From Actinomycetota bacterium (GTDB taxonomy: Bacteria; Actinomycetota; Thermoleophilia; Gaiellales; Gaiellaceae): a stretch of DNA of 64,000 nucleotides. Position numbers and translations under genes: made by a program. Shown one piece after another: positions 41,328 through 50,057 of this stretch. Location of the stretch: assembly GCA_003134505.1 (NCBI GenBank), contig PLBK01000012.1, positions 1-64,000 of the forward strand, read 5' to 3'. Below the pieces are notes generated by a model. The model did no database searches and was not told where the DNA came from. It saw nothing but the letters and a program-made list of their open reading frames with translations. Each line of letters begins with the position of its first letter. Within the stretch, counting starts at the first letter, position 1.

Positions 41328-42941
41328 ATGGCGATCGGAAAGCTCCTGGTGGCGAACCGCGGCGAGATCGCCGTGCGCGTCTTCCGCACCTGCCGCGAGT
41401 TGGGCATCGGCACCGTCGCCGTCGTCGCGCCGGACGACGCCGGTGCGCTGCATGCGCGCTCCGCCGACGAGACCGTCGCGATTTCCGGCTACCTGCACTT
41501 CGAGGAGCACGTCCGCGCAGCGCTCGAGACCGGTGCCGACGCGATCCATCCCGGCTACGGCTTCCTCGCCGAGAGCCCCGAGTTCGCCGGAGCGGTCGAG
41601 GCCGCCGGACTGCTCTTCGTCGGCCCGACTCCCGAGAGCCTGCGCAGGGGCGGCGACAAGCTGGCCGCCAAGGAGATCGCGCGCAGCGTGGGCGTCCCGG
41701 TCGTCGAGGAGGGAGAGCCGGGCGAGATCGGCTTCCCGCTCGTGATCAAGGCTGCGGCCGGCGGCGGAGGTCGCGGCATGAGAGTCGTGCGCGACCCGGC
41801 CGAGCTCGACGAGGCGCTGGCAGCCGCCCGGCGAGAGGCCGAGGCAGCCTTCGGAGACGACCGCGTCTTCTGCGAGCGCTACGTCGACCGGCCCCGCCAC
41901 GTCGAGATCCAGCTCCTCGGCGACGGCGCGGGGAGCGTGGTCTCGCTCGGCGAGCGGGAGTGCTCGATCCAGCGCCGCCATCAGAAGGTGCTCGAGGAGT
42001 CGCCCTCGGTCGCGCTCGACGCCGATCTGCGCAGGCGCATGAGCGAGGCCGCAGTCGCCTTCGGGCAGGCGATCGGCTACCGGAGCGCCGGGACGGCCGA
42101 GTTCATGCTCGACGGGCGCGACTTCTGGTTCCTGGAGCTGAACGGCCGCATCCAGGTCGAGCACCCGGTCACCGAGCTCGTCACCGGCGTGGACCTCGTC
42201 GCCGAGCAGCTGGCGATCGCCGCCGGCGGCCAAGTAACAGCCTGTTACTTGGCGGGAGGGCACGCGGTCGAGGTGCGGCTCTACGCCGAGGATCCCGTCT
42301 CGTTCCTCCCCCAGGCGGGTCGGGTCGAGCGGTTGCGCCTGCCCGACGGCGTTCGGGTCGATGCAGGGGTCGAGGAGGGAGACGAGGTCGGGATCGCTTA
42401 CGACCCGATGATCGCCAAGCTGATCGCCCACGGGGAAACGCGCGACGAGGCGCTAGACACGCTCGCCGCCGCTCTGGCGGAGACGGCCGTCGAGGGCGTG
42501 ACCACGAACCTTCCGTTCCTGCGCTGGCTCGTACGCCATCCCGCCCTGCGGGCGGGCGAGACGACGACGGCGTTCCTGGTCGAGCACCCGCCGCTTTCCC
42601 CGTTGCCGGCGCGAAGCCCCGGTCGCCCCTGGCGCGGCGCTTTCCGGCTCAACCTCCCCTCCCCACCGCCTACGCCGCCTCCGGACATCGAGGCGGCTCA
42701 GCGGCAGCATGGAGCCGTCGGTGTCGAGAGCACGGTGACGGCGCCGATGCCGGGCACCGTGATCCGGGTGCTCGTGGCCGACGGCGATGCCGTCACGGCC
42801 CGCCAGCCGCTGCTCGTGCTCGAGGCGATGAAGATGGAGACGCCGCTCGTCTCGCCCTACGAGGCGGTCGTCCGCCGCGTGCACGTGAGCGAGGGCGACC
42901 GTGTGGCCGGCGGGACTGTGCTGGTCGAGCTCGAGGAGTGA
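41328..42941 (+). CDS. mccA: Acyl-CoA carboxylase biotin subunit, methylcrotonyl-CoA type
   Basis: 537 residues: biotin carboxylase domain (LLVANRGEIAVRVFRTC, PGYGFLAESPEF, KAAAGGGGRGMRVV, VEIQLLGD, ELNGRIQVEHPVTE) and a C-terminal biotinyl domain with the attachment Lys at about 502 in EAMKMET. It carboxylates biotin with ATP and bicarbonate for the mccB partner. It is shorter than the usual 650-670 residues; the middle BT-like region is reduced. Residues 301-309 (VTACYLAG area) are encoded by a palindrome and replace a conserved family segment. The true start is the ATG just before IGKLLVANR. Confidence 0.9.
   Translation: MAIGKLLVANRGEIAVRVFRTCRELGIGTVAVVAPDDAGALHARSADETVAISGYLHFEEHVRAALETGADAIHPGYGFLAESPEFAGAVEAAGLLFVGPTPESLRRGGDKLAAKEIARSVGVPVVEEGEPGEIGFPLVIKAAAGGGGRGMRVVRDPAELDEALAAARREAEAAFGDDRVFCERYVDRPRHVEIQLLGDGAGSVVSLGERECSIQRRHQKVLEESPSVALDADLRRRMSEAAVAFGQAIGYRSAGTAEFMLDGRDFWFLELNGRIQVEHPVTELVTGVDLVAEQLAIAAGGQVTACYLAGGHAVEVRLYAEDPVSFLPQAGRVERLRLPDGVRVDAGVEEGDEVGIAYDPMIAKLIAHGETRDEALDTLAAALAETAVEGVTTNLPFLRWLVRHPALRAGETTTAFLVEHPPLSPLPARSPGRPWRGAFRLNLPSPPPTPPPDIEAAQRQHGAVGVESTVTAPMPGTVIRVLVADGDAVTARQPLLVLEAMKMETPLVSPYEAVVRRVHVSEGDRVAGGTVLVELEE
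42229..42253. repeat. In-frame inverted repeat inside mccA
   Basis: Arms GCCAAGTAACA and TGTTACTTGGC are perfect 11-bp complements around a 3-nt loop. The arms are AT-richer than the gene. It encodes QVTACYLAG at a place where related carboxylases have a different, well-conserved loop before GHAxExRxYAEDP. An inserted palindromic element is the likely origin. Confidence 0.75.
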
Positions 42942-42962
42942 AGGTCTCTGATGCCGGCTCGG

Positions 42963-44852
42963 TCAGCCGACGTTGAACGTACAGACGGCTGACTGGGCCT
43001 GCGTGTGCTTCGCGTCGCCGGTGTACTGGGCGCGGCCGATCCATGTTCCCGGCGAACCGGGCGTGAAGTTGCCCGAGAAGGCCCCGGCATCGTTTGCGGC
43101 CGCGCTCGAGTCTTGCGAGTCGGACTGGGTCGTCGTTTCCCACGTGATCGAGATACGTGCGCCGGAGACGGGCGGCGAGAGGGTGCCGCTGTAGGGGAGC
43201 GGCCGCTTGGCCTTGCCTTCACGCGGGCAGGAGAGACTGAGAGTCTCGGCTGTCAGCGGGGAAGGGGTCTTCACCGGCGAGGTATGCACGGGGCTGTAGG
43301 CGAGCTTCACTGACGGGACGCAGAGCAGGTCGGCGCCGGTCACGGTCAGAGTGGCGTTGGTGAACTGGTTGAGGATGTGGGCGCTCTTCGTGAACGGTTT
43401 GGCGGCGAGCTGGTAGCAGGCCAGGTGCGCGACGGTGTTGACAAGCGGGAACGTCTTGTGGCCGTGCACCTTCAGCGTCGGGTTGCAGAAGATGAGCGGG
43501 CGGCCGACCTTGACCTTTGGCTCAACGTGCCACTGGTCCGTCAGGGTGACGATCACGTTGACCGGTTTGCTGTGGAGCACCGGATAGCACTTGAAGTGGT
43601 TGAGCGCCGTCGGATCGGGCTGAGCATGTGAGTTCTTCGAGGTCGGGACCGCAAGCCAACTCGGTGATCCGACGGAGATCGTCTGTGTGCCGAACTGGTT
43701 TCTGAGAACGACCTTGTGGTTGACGGTCGGGTGTGCGGTGATCGAGTAGATCGCCAGGTGCAATTGCTTGTGCAGGATCGGCGTCACGGTGTGCCCGTGC
43801 TGCTTCTGGACCGGATTGCAGAAGCGATAGAGGTGGACCACCTTCGCTTTCTCGAACCTGGAGCCGTCGAACTGATCCTGAAGCTGGATGGAAGAAACAG
43901 CCGGATGGACGACGATCGGTTTCTTCGACACGTAGCACTTGAAGTGATCGATCGGCGTTCCGATCCCTGCGATCAGGATGTAGGCCTGGCCACAGGCCGA
44001 AACGCCGGTGTCAGGATCCGAACCGCAGGTCGGATGCGAAGGCAGCGACGGGTCGGTCGCGATCGCGAGCGGGTTCCAGTCGCTCTTGAACGTCGGGAAC
44101 GACTCGTGCACCGAGCAGCTCCAGCTCGACAGATCGGTCGTGGTCAGCGCCAGGTCGGTGCCGCTGGTGCTGAAGGCCGGGTCCCTCGCAATCAGCGACA
44201 CCGTCCCCGCGCACGGGGGGTTGAACGTGCTCCAGGAGCCGGAGGCCGAGGGGTCGCTGAGCATGGTCAGAATGCCGGAAACCGCGATTCCCGGGGCCCC
44301 GCCTTGCACGCAGCTTGTGTCGAAATAGACGCCGGTGCTGCCCGCCGAGGCGCCCGCGTACTCGATGCCGTCCTCGATCAGGTGGATGTTGGTCGGATGG
44401 GCTCCATTGTGGAACACGACGTCGGTGCCGATCACGATTCGGTTACCGGGCGGCCGGCTCGTCGGGCTCGTTCCCATTACCACCGGCGCCCACGTGGCAG
44501 CGCTTCCGGTCGTCGAGGCCGACAGCACGAAACAGGACGGATCGCCGACGATCAGCACCTGGTACGCGGCGAACTGCGACGCAGTGACACCGATCCACGT
44601 GGTTGCCAGGTCGACCTTGAAGCCGAGGCCGAGCGCCTGCGCGGCCTCGAGGCTCGAGCATCCGCCCGTCACGGTAGTGGCGTCGATGAGCGCACGCGGT
44701 CCGGATCCCCCGCACGAGGTGATGGTCGACCGCGCCTGCGGACCGGCTGTAGCCACGCGCCCGGAGAGACCGAGCCCGGCCGCCAGGACAACCCCTATGA
44801 CCGCGATCAGCGACCAGCGTCGGAGATCGCGGAACCCTGCGCCTGCCTGCAT
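42963..44852 (-). CDS. Large secreted protein with repeated HFKCY/DQF domains
   Basis: 629 residues. Export helix about 14-34. Residues 35-330 are a Cys-containing beta-rich region. Residues about 330-550 contain two copies of a DUF7450-like repeat, each with HFKCY, a DQF or DQW segment, a FCNP-x-x-K-x-HGH block and LxVPxxK. A last domain (PLPYSGTLSPPVSGARISI, GAFSGNFTPGSPGTWIG) looks Ig-like. Conserved cysteines suggest disulfides outside the cell. Composition is less GC-rich than neighbours, with more Thr, Ser and His. Function unknown; a surface adhesin or matrix protein is possible. Confidence 0.78.
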   Translation of the reverse strand: MQAGAGFRDLRRWSLIAVIGVVLAAGLGLSGRVATAGPQARSTITSCGGSGPRALIDATTVTGGCSSLEAAQALGLGFKVDLATTWIGVTASQFAAYQVLIVGDPSCFVLSASTTGSAATWAPVVMGTSPTSRPPGNRIVIGTDVVFHNGAHPTNIHLIEDGIEYAGASAGSTGVYFDTSCVQGGAPGIAVSGILTMLSDPSASGSWSTFNPPCAGTVSLIARDPAFSTSGTDLALTTTDLSSWSCSVHESFPTFKSDWNPLAIATDPSLPSHPTCGSDPDTGVSACGQAYILIAGIGTPIDHFKCYVSKKPIVVHPAVSSIQLQDQFDGSRFEKAKVVHLYRFCNPVQKQHGHTVTPILHKQLHLAIYSITAHPTVNHKVVLRNQFGTQTISVGSPSWLAVPTSKNSHAQPDPTALNHFKCYPVLHSKPVNVIVTLTDQWHVEPKVKVGRPLIFCNPTLKVHGHKTFPLVNTVAHLACYQLAAKPFTKSAHILNQFTNATLTVTGADLLCVPSVKLAYSPVHTSPVKTPSPLTAETLSLSCPREGKAKRPLPYSGTLSPPVSGARISITWETTTQSDSQDSSAAANDAGAFSGNFTPGSPGTWIGRAQYTGDAKHTQAQSAVCTFNVG

Positions 44853-44923
44853 TCGGTCTTCCCTCTCGAGCCGAGGTCGAGACGAACGCAGCCACCCTAC
44901 GTGCTAGCGACCAGAGTTACAAA

Positions 44924-45844
44924 TCAGGCGAACGCGCTGCGGAGCGCCGCGGCCGTCTCGGCGAGCGCGTCGTTCGAGCGGTCGATGACGCCCGGCATCC
45001 GGAAGAAGCCGTGGAACATGCCGTCGTAGCGGCTGAGCGTCACGGGCACGCCCGCCTCTTCCAGCCGCCGGGCGTAGGCCTCGCCTTCGTCGCGGAGCGG
45101 ATCGAACCCGGCTGTGAGAACGAGCGCCGGCGCCGCGCCGCTGACGCTCCCGGCTCGAAGCGGCGACGCGTCCGGATGGAAGCGGTCGCCATCCGGGAGG
45201 TAGTGGTCCCAGAACCACTGCATGGAGTAGCGCGTCAGGTAGTAGCCCTCCGCGAACTCGCGGTAGGTCGACGTCTCCAGGTCGGCGTCGGTGACCGGGT
45301 AGACGAGCACCTGGAGTGCGAGCCGGAGGCCCGTGTCGCGCGCGCGCAGCGCGCACACTGCGGCCAGGTTCCCGCCGGCGCTGTCGCCTCCGACCGCGAG
45401 CGCGCCGGGGCGTCCGCCCAGCTCCTCCGCGTGGTCGGCTGTCCAGGTCACGACGGCCCACGCGTCGTCGAGCGCGGCCGGGAACCGGTGCTCGGGCGCG
45501 AGGCGGTAGTCGACCGAGCAGACGGCGCAGCCCGAGAGCCGGGCAAGCCTCGCGCACACCCCGTGGACCGTGTTCAGGTTGCCGAGCACCCAGCCACCGC
45601 CGTGGAAGTACAGGAACACCGGCGCCGGGTCGTCCGCGGGCCGGTAGACGCGCACCGGGATCGGCCCGCCGGGCCCGGGCAGCGTTCGGTCCTCGAACGG
45701 AACATCGTCGACAGGCCCGAACACCGTCGCCGCCGCCGCGTCCCCCGTCGCGCGGTGCTCGTCCACCGACAGCTCACCGAGGCCGGGAACGCCGAGCTCC
45801 TGTAGCTGGTCGAGGAACGCCTGCGCCTGAGGATCGAGCGGCAT
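44924..45844 (-). CDS. Alpha/beta hydrolase, hormone-sensitive-lipase family esterase
   Basis: 306 residues. The HSL-type oxyanion motif FLYFHGGGWVLG, nucleophile Ser in VGGDSAGGNLA, Asp in AGFDPLRDEGEAYA and His in YDGMFHGFFRM form the complete catalytic set. It should hydrolyse short- to medium-chain esters in the cytoplasm. It starts 3 bases after the SCP2-domain gene, so the pair is probably one operon. Confidence 0.9.
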   Translation of the reverse strand: MPLDPQAQAFLDQLQELGVPGLGELSVDEHRATGDAAAATVFGPVDDVPFEDRTLPGPGGPIPVRVYRPADDPAPVFLYFHGGGWVLGNLNTVHGVCARLARLSGCAVCSVDYRLAPEHRFPAALDDAWAVVTWTADHAEELGGRPGALAVGGDSAGGNLAAVCALRARDTGLRLALQVLVYPVTDADLETSTYREFAEGYYLTRYSMQWFWDHYLPDGDRFHPDASPLRAGSVSGAAPALVLTAGFDPLRDEGEAYARRLEEAGVPVTLSRYDGMFHGFFRMPGVIDRSNDALAETAAALRSAFA

Positions 45845-45846
45845 CG

Positions 45847-46158
45847 CTATCCCAGCACGCTCTTCAGCTTTAACGCCGCGCTGACGTCGCCGGTGACCTT
45901 CAGCTTGCCGGTCATGTACGCCGTGAGCGGGTTCTGCGTCCCGTCGAGGATCCGCTCGAAGGTGTCCTCGGACGTGGTGATCGTGCACTCCGCGCCGCCG
46001 TCGCCCTCGCTCACGGCCAGCTTTCCGTCGTCGACCTTCACCGTCCACGTGCCGCCGCCTTCGATCTCGAACACGTAGCTCGCGTTCATGCCGGTCGTCT
46101 CCGCGCCGTTCGCACGGCTCGGCAGCGATTCGAAGAACTCCTTCGCGCCCATGCCCAT
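45847..46158 (-). CDS. SCP2 sterol-transfer-domain protein
   Basis: 103 residues of a stand-alone SCP2 domain (ASYVFEIEGGGTWTVKVDDG, ECTITTSEDTFERILDG, NPLTAYMTGKLKVTGDVSAAL). These bind lipids or fatty acyl-CoA in a hydrophobic tunnel. It is the first gene of a likely two-gene message with the esterase. TAACCT lies 10 nt upstream of the ATG. Confidence 0.88.
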   Translation of the reverse strand: MGMGAKEFFESLPSRANGAETTGMNASYVFEIEGGGTWTVKVDDGKLAVSEGDGGAECTITTSEDTFERILDGTQNPLTAYMTGKLKVTGDVSAALKLKSVLG

Positions 46159-46176
46159 CCGAGTGCCGAGGTTATC

Positions 46177-47364
46177 TCACGAGGGTGCGATCTCGGGCGC
46201 CAGGCGGGCGCGCGTCCGGGTCGGCGGGAGGAGCAGGGTCAGCGCAGCGCCGACAACCGGCGCAGCAGCGCAGACGTAGAGCGCAGTGCGCAGGTCGATC
46301 GAGTCCGCGACGGCGCCGAGGATCACGGCGGCGATCCCGCCGAGGCCGATCGACAGGCCGATCGAGAGGCCGGAGGCCAGGCCGATGCGCCGGGGCAGGT
46401 ACTCCTGGCTCATCACCATCGTCACGCCGAACGTCCCGACGACCGCCGGGCCGATGACACACAGGGCGACGGCACCGGGGATGCCGCCGACGAGCACGAA
46501 GACGACGATCGCGGGTGGAACGACGACGTTGCTCGCCATCAGCACCGGCCGGCGGCCGAAGCGGTCGGCGGCCGGGCCCGCGAGCAGCGTGCCGACGGCG
46601 CCGGTGATCAGCATCAGCGCGAGCAGGTGGGCGCCGTAGCTCCTCGAGTGGCCGAGGACGACGTGCTCCCAGAGCGGCACGAAGGTGATCAGCCCGAACC
46701 AGGCGACGCTCCGGAAGGCCACGATCGCGAGCAGGAGCACCATCGCTCCCGGCCGCTCGGGCCCGGCCAGGGTTCGTCGCTCGGCCTTGCGGTCGTGCGG
46801 GGCCAGCGTGAGCAGGAACGGCACGAGCCGGAGCAGCAGCGCTGCCACGACGAGGCACGGCACCATCAGCAGCAGGCCGCCGGTCAGGCCGAGCCCGATC
46901 ACGATCGGCGTCGCCACGAGGGCACCCAGCGCGTAGCCGACGTTGCCGCCGACGGAGAACAGCGACATACCGCTCGCGCGACGCGCCCCGCTCGCGTAGG
47001 CGGCGAACTTCGATCCCTCCGGGTGGAAGGCGGCCGTGCCGAGGCCGCTCACGACCACGCAGATCACGACCAGGCCGTAGGCGGGAGCCGCGGACGCGAG
47101 CGCGATGCCGATGCCGCCGACCGCCACTCCCGCCGGCAGCAGCCAGATGGCGCCGCGCCGGTCCGACCAGAGCCCGAAGAGCGGCTGCACGACCGAGCTG
47201 GAGATCGACGAGGCGAGCACGAGCACCGCCGCGAGCGTGTAGGAGAGATGAAACCGGTCGCGGAAGAACGGCAAGAGCGCCGGCAGCGCACCGCCCGCGA
47301 AGTCCACCGCCAGGTGACCTGTCGAGAGCGCCGCCATCGCCCGCCGGTCGATCTCCGCCCGCAT
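46177..47364 (-). CDS. MFS transporter
   Basis: 395 residues, about twelve helices, with the MFS motif-A-like LFGLWSDRRGAIW between helices 2 and 3 and a second one, AGPAADRFGRRPVLM, between 8 and 9. The GSKFAAYASG segment resembles fosmidomycin-resistance-type transporters. Substrate unknown. The ATG has TAGGCT 6 nt upstream and no Shine-Dalgarno. Divergent from the aminopeptidase gene. Confidence 0.88.
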   Translation of the reverse strand: MRAEIDRRAMAALSTGHLAVDFAGGALPALLPFFRDRFHLSYTLAAVLVLASSISSSVVQPLFGLWSDRRGAIWLLPAGVAVGGIGIALASAAPAYGLVVICVVVSGLGTAAFHPEGSKFAAYASGARRASGMSLFSVGGNVGYALGALVATPIVIGLGLTGGLLLMVPCLVVAALLLRLVPFLLTLAPHDRKAERRTLAGPERPGAMVLLLAIVAFRSVAWFGLITFVPLWEHVVLGHSRSYGAHLLALMLITGAVGTLLAGPAADRFGRRPVLMASNVVVPPAIVVFVLVGGIPGAVALCVIGPAVVGTFGVTMVMSQEYLPRRIGLASGLSIGLSIGLGGIAAVILGAVADSIDLRTALYVCAAAPVVGAALTLLLPPTRTRARLAPEIAPS

Positions 47365-47370
47365 GAGCTG

Positions 47371-47376
47371 AGCCTA
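47371..47376 (-). promoter_or_regulatory. Putative -10 box of leaderless MFS gene
   Basis: TAGGCT with a 6-nt spacer to the ATG at 47364. Confidence 0.55.
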
Positions 47377-47453
47377 ACCGCGCGCCGCGCCGGGGCCGCC
47401 CGCAGAGCGGAGCCCGCTCCCGTGCGGCTGTGTCGGGTACGATCGCCGCCGCG

Positions 47454-48908
47454 ATGGACATCGAGGTCGCCGCAGGGTCGCCCGAGGGCGCAACGATCGT
47501 CGTCGCCGTCGCCGATCCGCCGGAACCGCTCCCCGCCGCAGCCGTCGGACTGGCCGACCTGCTCGCCTCGCACGACGTCAGCTCGGACCGGGGCACCGCC
47601 CGGCTCGTTCGCCTCGGAGACCGCCGCGTCGTCGCCACCGGCCTCGGCCCGCGGGCCGAGCTGGAGCCGGATGCGATCCGCGACGCGGCCGCAGCCGCCC
47701 TGCGCGTCCTCGGCGACACGGTCGGCGGCGATGCCGCTTGGCTCCTCGACGAGTCGCTGCCGCTGCCGGTCGCAGAGCAGATCCGGGCCGCGATCGAGGG
47801 CGCTGTCCTCGGCAGCTACGACCCGGGCGCCTGGAAGACGAGCGGCTCACGGCGACGGCCGATCCCACGCCTGACCGTCGTCGGTTCCTCGGCGAACGCC
47901 CCTGACGCCGAGCGCGCCGCCGTCGTCGCCGCGTGGACGAACCGCTCCCGCGACCTCTCGAACGCCCCCGCGAACGAGCTGACACCCGCCTCGTTCGCCG
48001 ACCGCGCCGCCGAGCTGGCCGACCGCTTCGACACGGTCACGTGCGAGGTGCTCGAGCCCGACGAGATGGAGCGCCGCGGCATGGGCGCGCTGCTCGGTGT
48101 CGGCATGGGCAGCCACAATCCCCCGAGGCTGATCGCCCTGCGCCACGAGCCGCGCGAGGCCGCCCGGCCGGAGCTCGTGCTCGGCCTGGTCGGCAAGGGC
48201 ATCACCTTCGACACCGGCGGCGTCGCGCTCAAGCCGGCGACTTACATGGAGGAGATGCGCGGCGACATGTCCGGCGGAGCCGCCGTCGTCGCGGCCACGG
48301 GCGCCATCGCCGAGCTCGGGCTTCCCGTCAGGACGCTGACCGTCGTCGCCGCAGCCGAGAACGTCATGGGCGGCGGCAGCTTCCGCCCCGGCGACGTGCT
48401 CACCGCCTCGAACGGCAAGACGATCGAGATCACGAACACCGACGCCGAAGGACGCCTCGTCCTGGCCGACGCGCTCGTCTACGCCCGCGATCAGGGCGCC
48501 ACGCACATCGTCGACCTGGCGACGCTGACCGGCGCGATGAGCCGTGCGCTCGGCGACCTCTACGCCGGCGTGTTCGCGAACGACGACGACTGGCGCGCGG
48601 AGGTCGTCGCCGCCGGGGAGGCGAGCGGCGACCACGCCTGGCCCTGGCCGATGCATCCGCGGTACCGCCGTTTCATCGAGTCCGACTTCGCCGACCTCAA
48701 GAATCACTCGATCCGGAGCCAGGGCATCCCCGTCTACGCGGCCGAGTTCCTCCGCGTGTTCGCGGGGGAGGGCCCGTGGGCCCACATCGACATCGCCGGC
48801 CCGGCCTTCCTGACCTGGTCGCGCGGCGACTACCTCTGGCAGCGGGGCGGCACCGGGTACGGCGTGCGGCTCCTCACCGAGCTCGCATCGCGCCTCGCCT
48901 CGCGATGA
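47454..48908 (+). CDS. pepA: Leucyl aminopeptidase (M17)
   Basis: 484 residues. The C-terminal M17 peptidase domain has GKGITFDTGGVALKP, EEMRGDMSGGAAVV and NTDAEGRLVLADAL, which supply the two-zinc ligands and the catalytic Arg; the N-terminal domain is less conserved as usual. It releases N-terminal residues, leucine preferred. The start has TACGAT 10 nt upstream. The stop overlaps the acyl-CoA dehydrogenase start (ATGA), linking peptide turnover and branched-chain amino acid degradation. Confidence 0.92.
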   Translation: MDIEVAAGSPEGATIVVAVADPPEPLPAAAVGLADLLASHDVSSDRGTARLVRLGDRRVVATGLGPRAELEPDAIRDAAAAALRVLGDTVGGDAAWLLDESLPLPVAEQIRAAIEGAVLGSYDPGAWKTSGSRRRPIPRLTVVGSSANAPDAERAAVVAAWTNRSRDLSNAPANELTPASFADRAAELADRFDTVTCEVLEPDEMERRGMGALLGVGMGSHNPPRLIALRHEPREAARPELVLGLVGKGITFDTGGVALKPATYMEEMRGDMSGGAAVVAATGAIAELGLPVRTLTVVAAAENVMGGGSFRPGDVLTASNGKTIEITNTDAEGRLVLADALVYARDQGATHIVDLATLTGAMSRALGDLYAGVFANDDDWRAEVVAAGEASGDHAWPWPMHPRYRRFIESDFADLKNHSIRSQGIPVYAAEFLRVFAGEGPWAHIDIAGPAFLTWSRGDYLWQRGGTGYGVRLLTELASRLASR

Positions 48909-50038
48909 ACTTCGACCTCTCCGACGAGCACGAGCTGATCCGCAGGACCGTCCGCGAGTTCGCGGTCGAGCGCGTCGCCCCGGTGGCCGAGGAGCTCGAC
49001 CGGGAGCACCGCTTCCCCTACGAGCTCGTCGCCGAGCTGGCCGAGCTCGGGCTGATGGGCCTTCCGATCCCGGAGGAGTACGGCGGCGCCGGCGGGGACA
49101 CGCTCTCGTACGCGATCGCGATCGAGGAGCTGACGCGGATCGACTCGTCGGTCGCGATCACGGTCGCGGCGCACACGTCGCTCGGGACGATGCCGATCTT
49201 CCTGTTCGGCTCCGAGGAGCAGAAGCGCGAGTGGCTCCCCGACCTCGCCTCCGGCCGTAAGCTCGCCGCCTTCGGTCTCACCGAGCCCGGCGCCGGCTCG
49301 GACGCCGGCGCGACGCAGACCCGCGCCGAGCTCGACGGCGGGCGATGGGTCGTCAACGGCGCGAAGATCTTCATCACCAACGCGGGCACCGACATCTCCG
49401 CCTGCGTGACGATCACGGCCCGGACCGGCGACGGCGAGGTCTCGAACATCGTCGTTCCGAACGGAACGGCTGGCTACGTGGTCTCGGCGCCGATGCAGAA
49501 GATGGGCTGGCGCGCCTCGGACACGCGAGAGCTGTCGTTCCAGGACTGCGCCGTGCCCGAGGGCAACCTGCTCGGTGAGCGCGGCCGCGGCTTCCACCAG
49601 TTCCTCGAGATCCTCGACGGCGGCAGGATCTCGGTGGCCGCGATGGGCGTCGGCCTGGCCCAGGGCGCCTACGACCTCGCCCTCGCCTACGCGAAGGAGC
49701 GGCGCCAGTTCGGGCGGCCGATCGCCGACTTCCAGGCGATCCAGTTCAAGCTCGCCGACATGGCCACCGAGATCGGCGCCGGCCGGCAGCTCGTCTACAA
49801 GGCGGCCTGGTTGAAGGACGAGGGACGGCCGTTCGCGCAGGAGGCGGCGATGGCGAAGCTCTACACGGGCGAGCTCTCGCACCGCGTCGTCAACCACGCA
49901 CTGCAGGTCCACGGCGGCTACGGGTTCATGGACGAGTACGCGATCTCGCGCCTGTACCGAGACCAGAAAGTGCTCGAGATCGGCGAGGGCACGAACGAGG
50001 TGCAACGCATGGTGATCGCCAAGCACCTCGGCCTGTAG
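48905..50038 (+). CDS. Acyl-CoA dehydrogenase, possibly isovaleryl-CoA type
   Basis: 377 residues, full length. Motifs are FGLTEPGAGSDAGATQT (FAD and substrate), KIFITNAGTDISACV, QFGRPIADFQAIQFKLADM and GGYGFMDEYAISRLYRDQKVLEI trimmed to its YRD core, and the terminal IGEGTNEVQRMVIAK. The catalytic base would be the Glu in the IGEGTNE segment or the isovaleryl-type Glu in helix G. The neighbouring carboxylase and hydratase genes favour isovaleryl-CoA, but short-chain acyl-CoA is equally possible. Overlaps pepA by 4 bases. Confidence 0.9.
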   Translation: MNFDLSDEHELIRRTVREFAVERVAPVAEELDREHRFPYELVAELAELGLMGLPIPEEYGGAGGDTLSYAIAIEELTRIDSSVAITVAAHTSLGTMPIFLFGSEEQKREWLPDLASGRKLAAFGLTEPGAGSDAGATQTRAELDGGRWVVNGAKIFITNAGTDISACVTITARTGDGEVSNIVVPNGTAGYVVSAPMQKMGWRASDTRELSFQDCAVPEGNLLGERGRGFHQFLEILDGGRISVAAMGVGLAQGAYDLALAYAKERRQFGRPIADFQAIQFKLADMATEIGAGRQLVYKAAWLKDEGRPFAQEAAMAKLYTGELSHRVVNHALQVHGGYGFMDEYAISRLYRDQKVLEIGEGTNEVQRMVIAKHLGL

Positions 50039-50045
50039 CTCCTGT

Positions 50046-50051
50046 TAGCCT
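50046..50051 (+). promoter_or_regulatory. Putative -10 box of leaderless MBL-rhodanese gene
   Basis: TAGCCT with a 6-nt spacer to the ATG at 50058. Confidence 0.5.
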
Positions 50052-50057
50052 CGCCGG

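Noticed and set aside
41006-41413. 135-codon minus-strand reading frame
   Set aside because: Runs through the mccA N-terminus, has poor codon usage, and no Shine-Dalgarno or box at its start.
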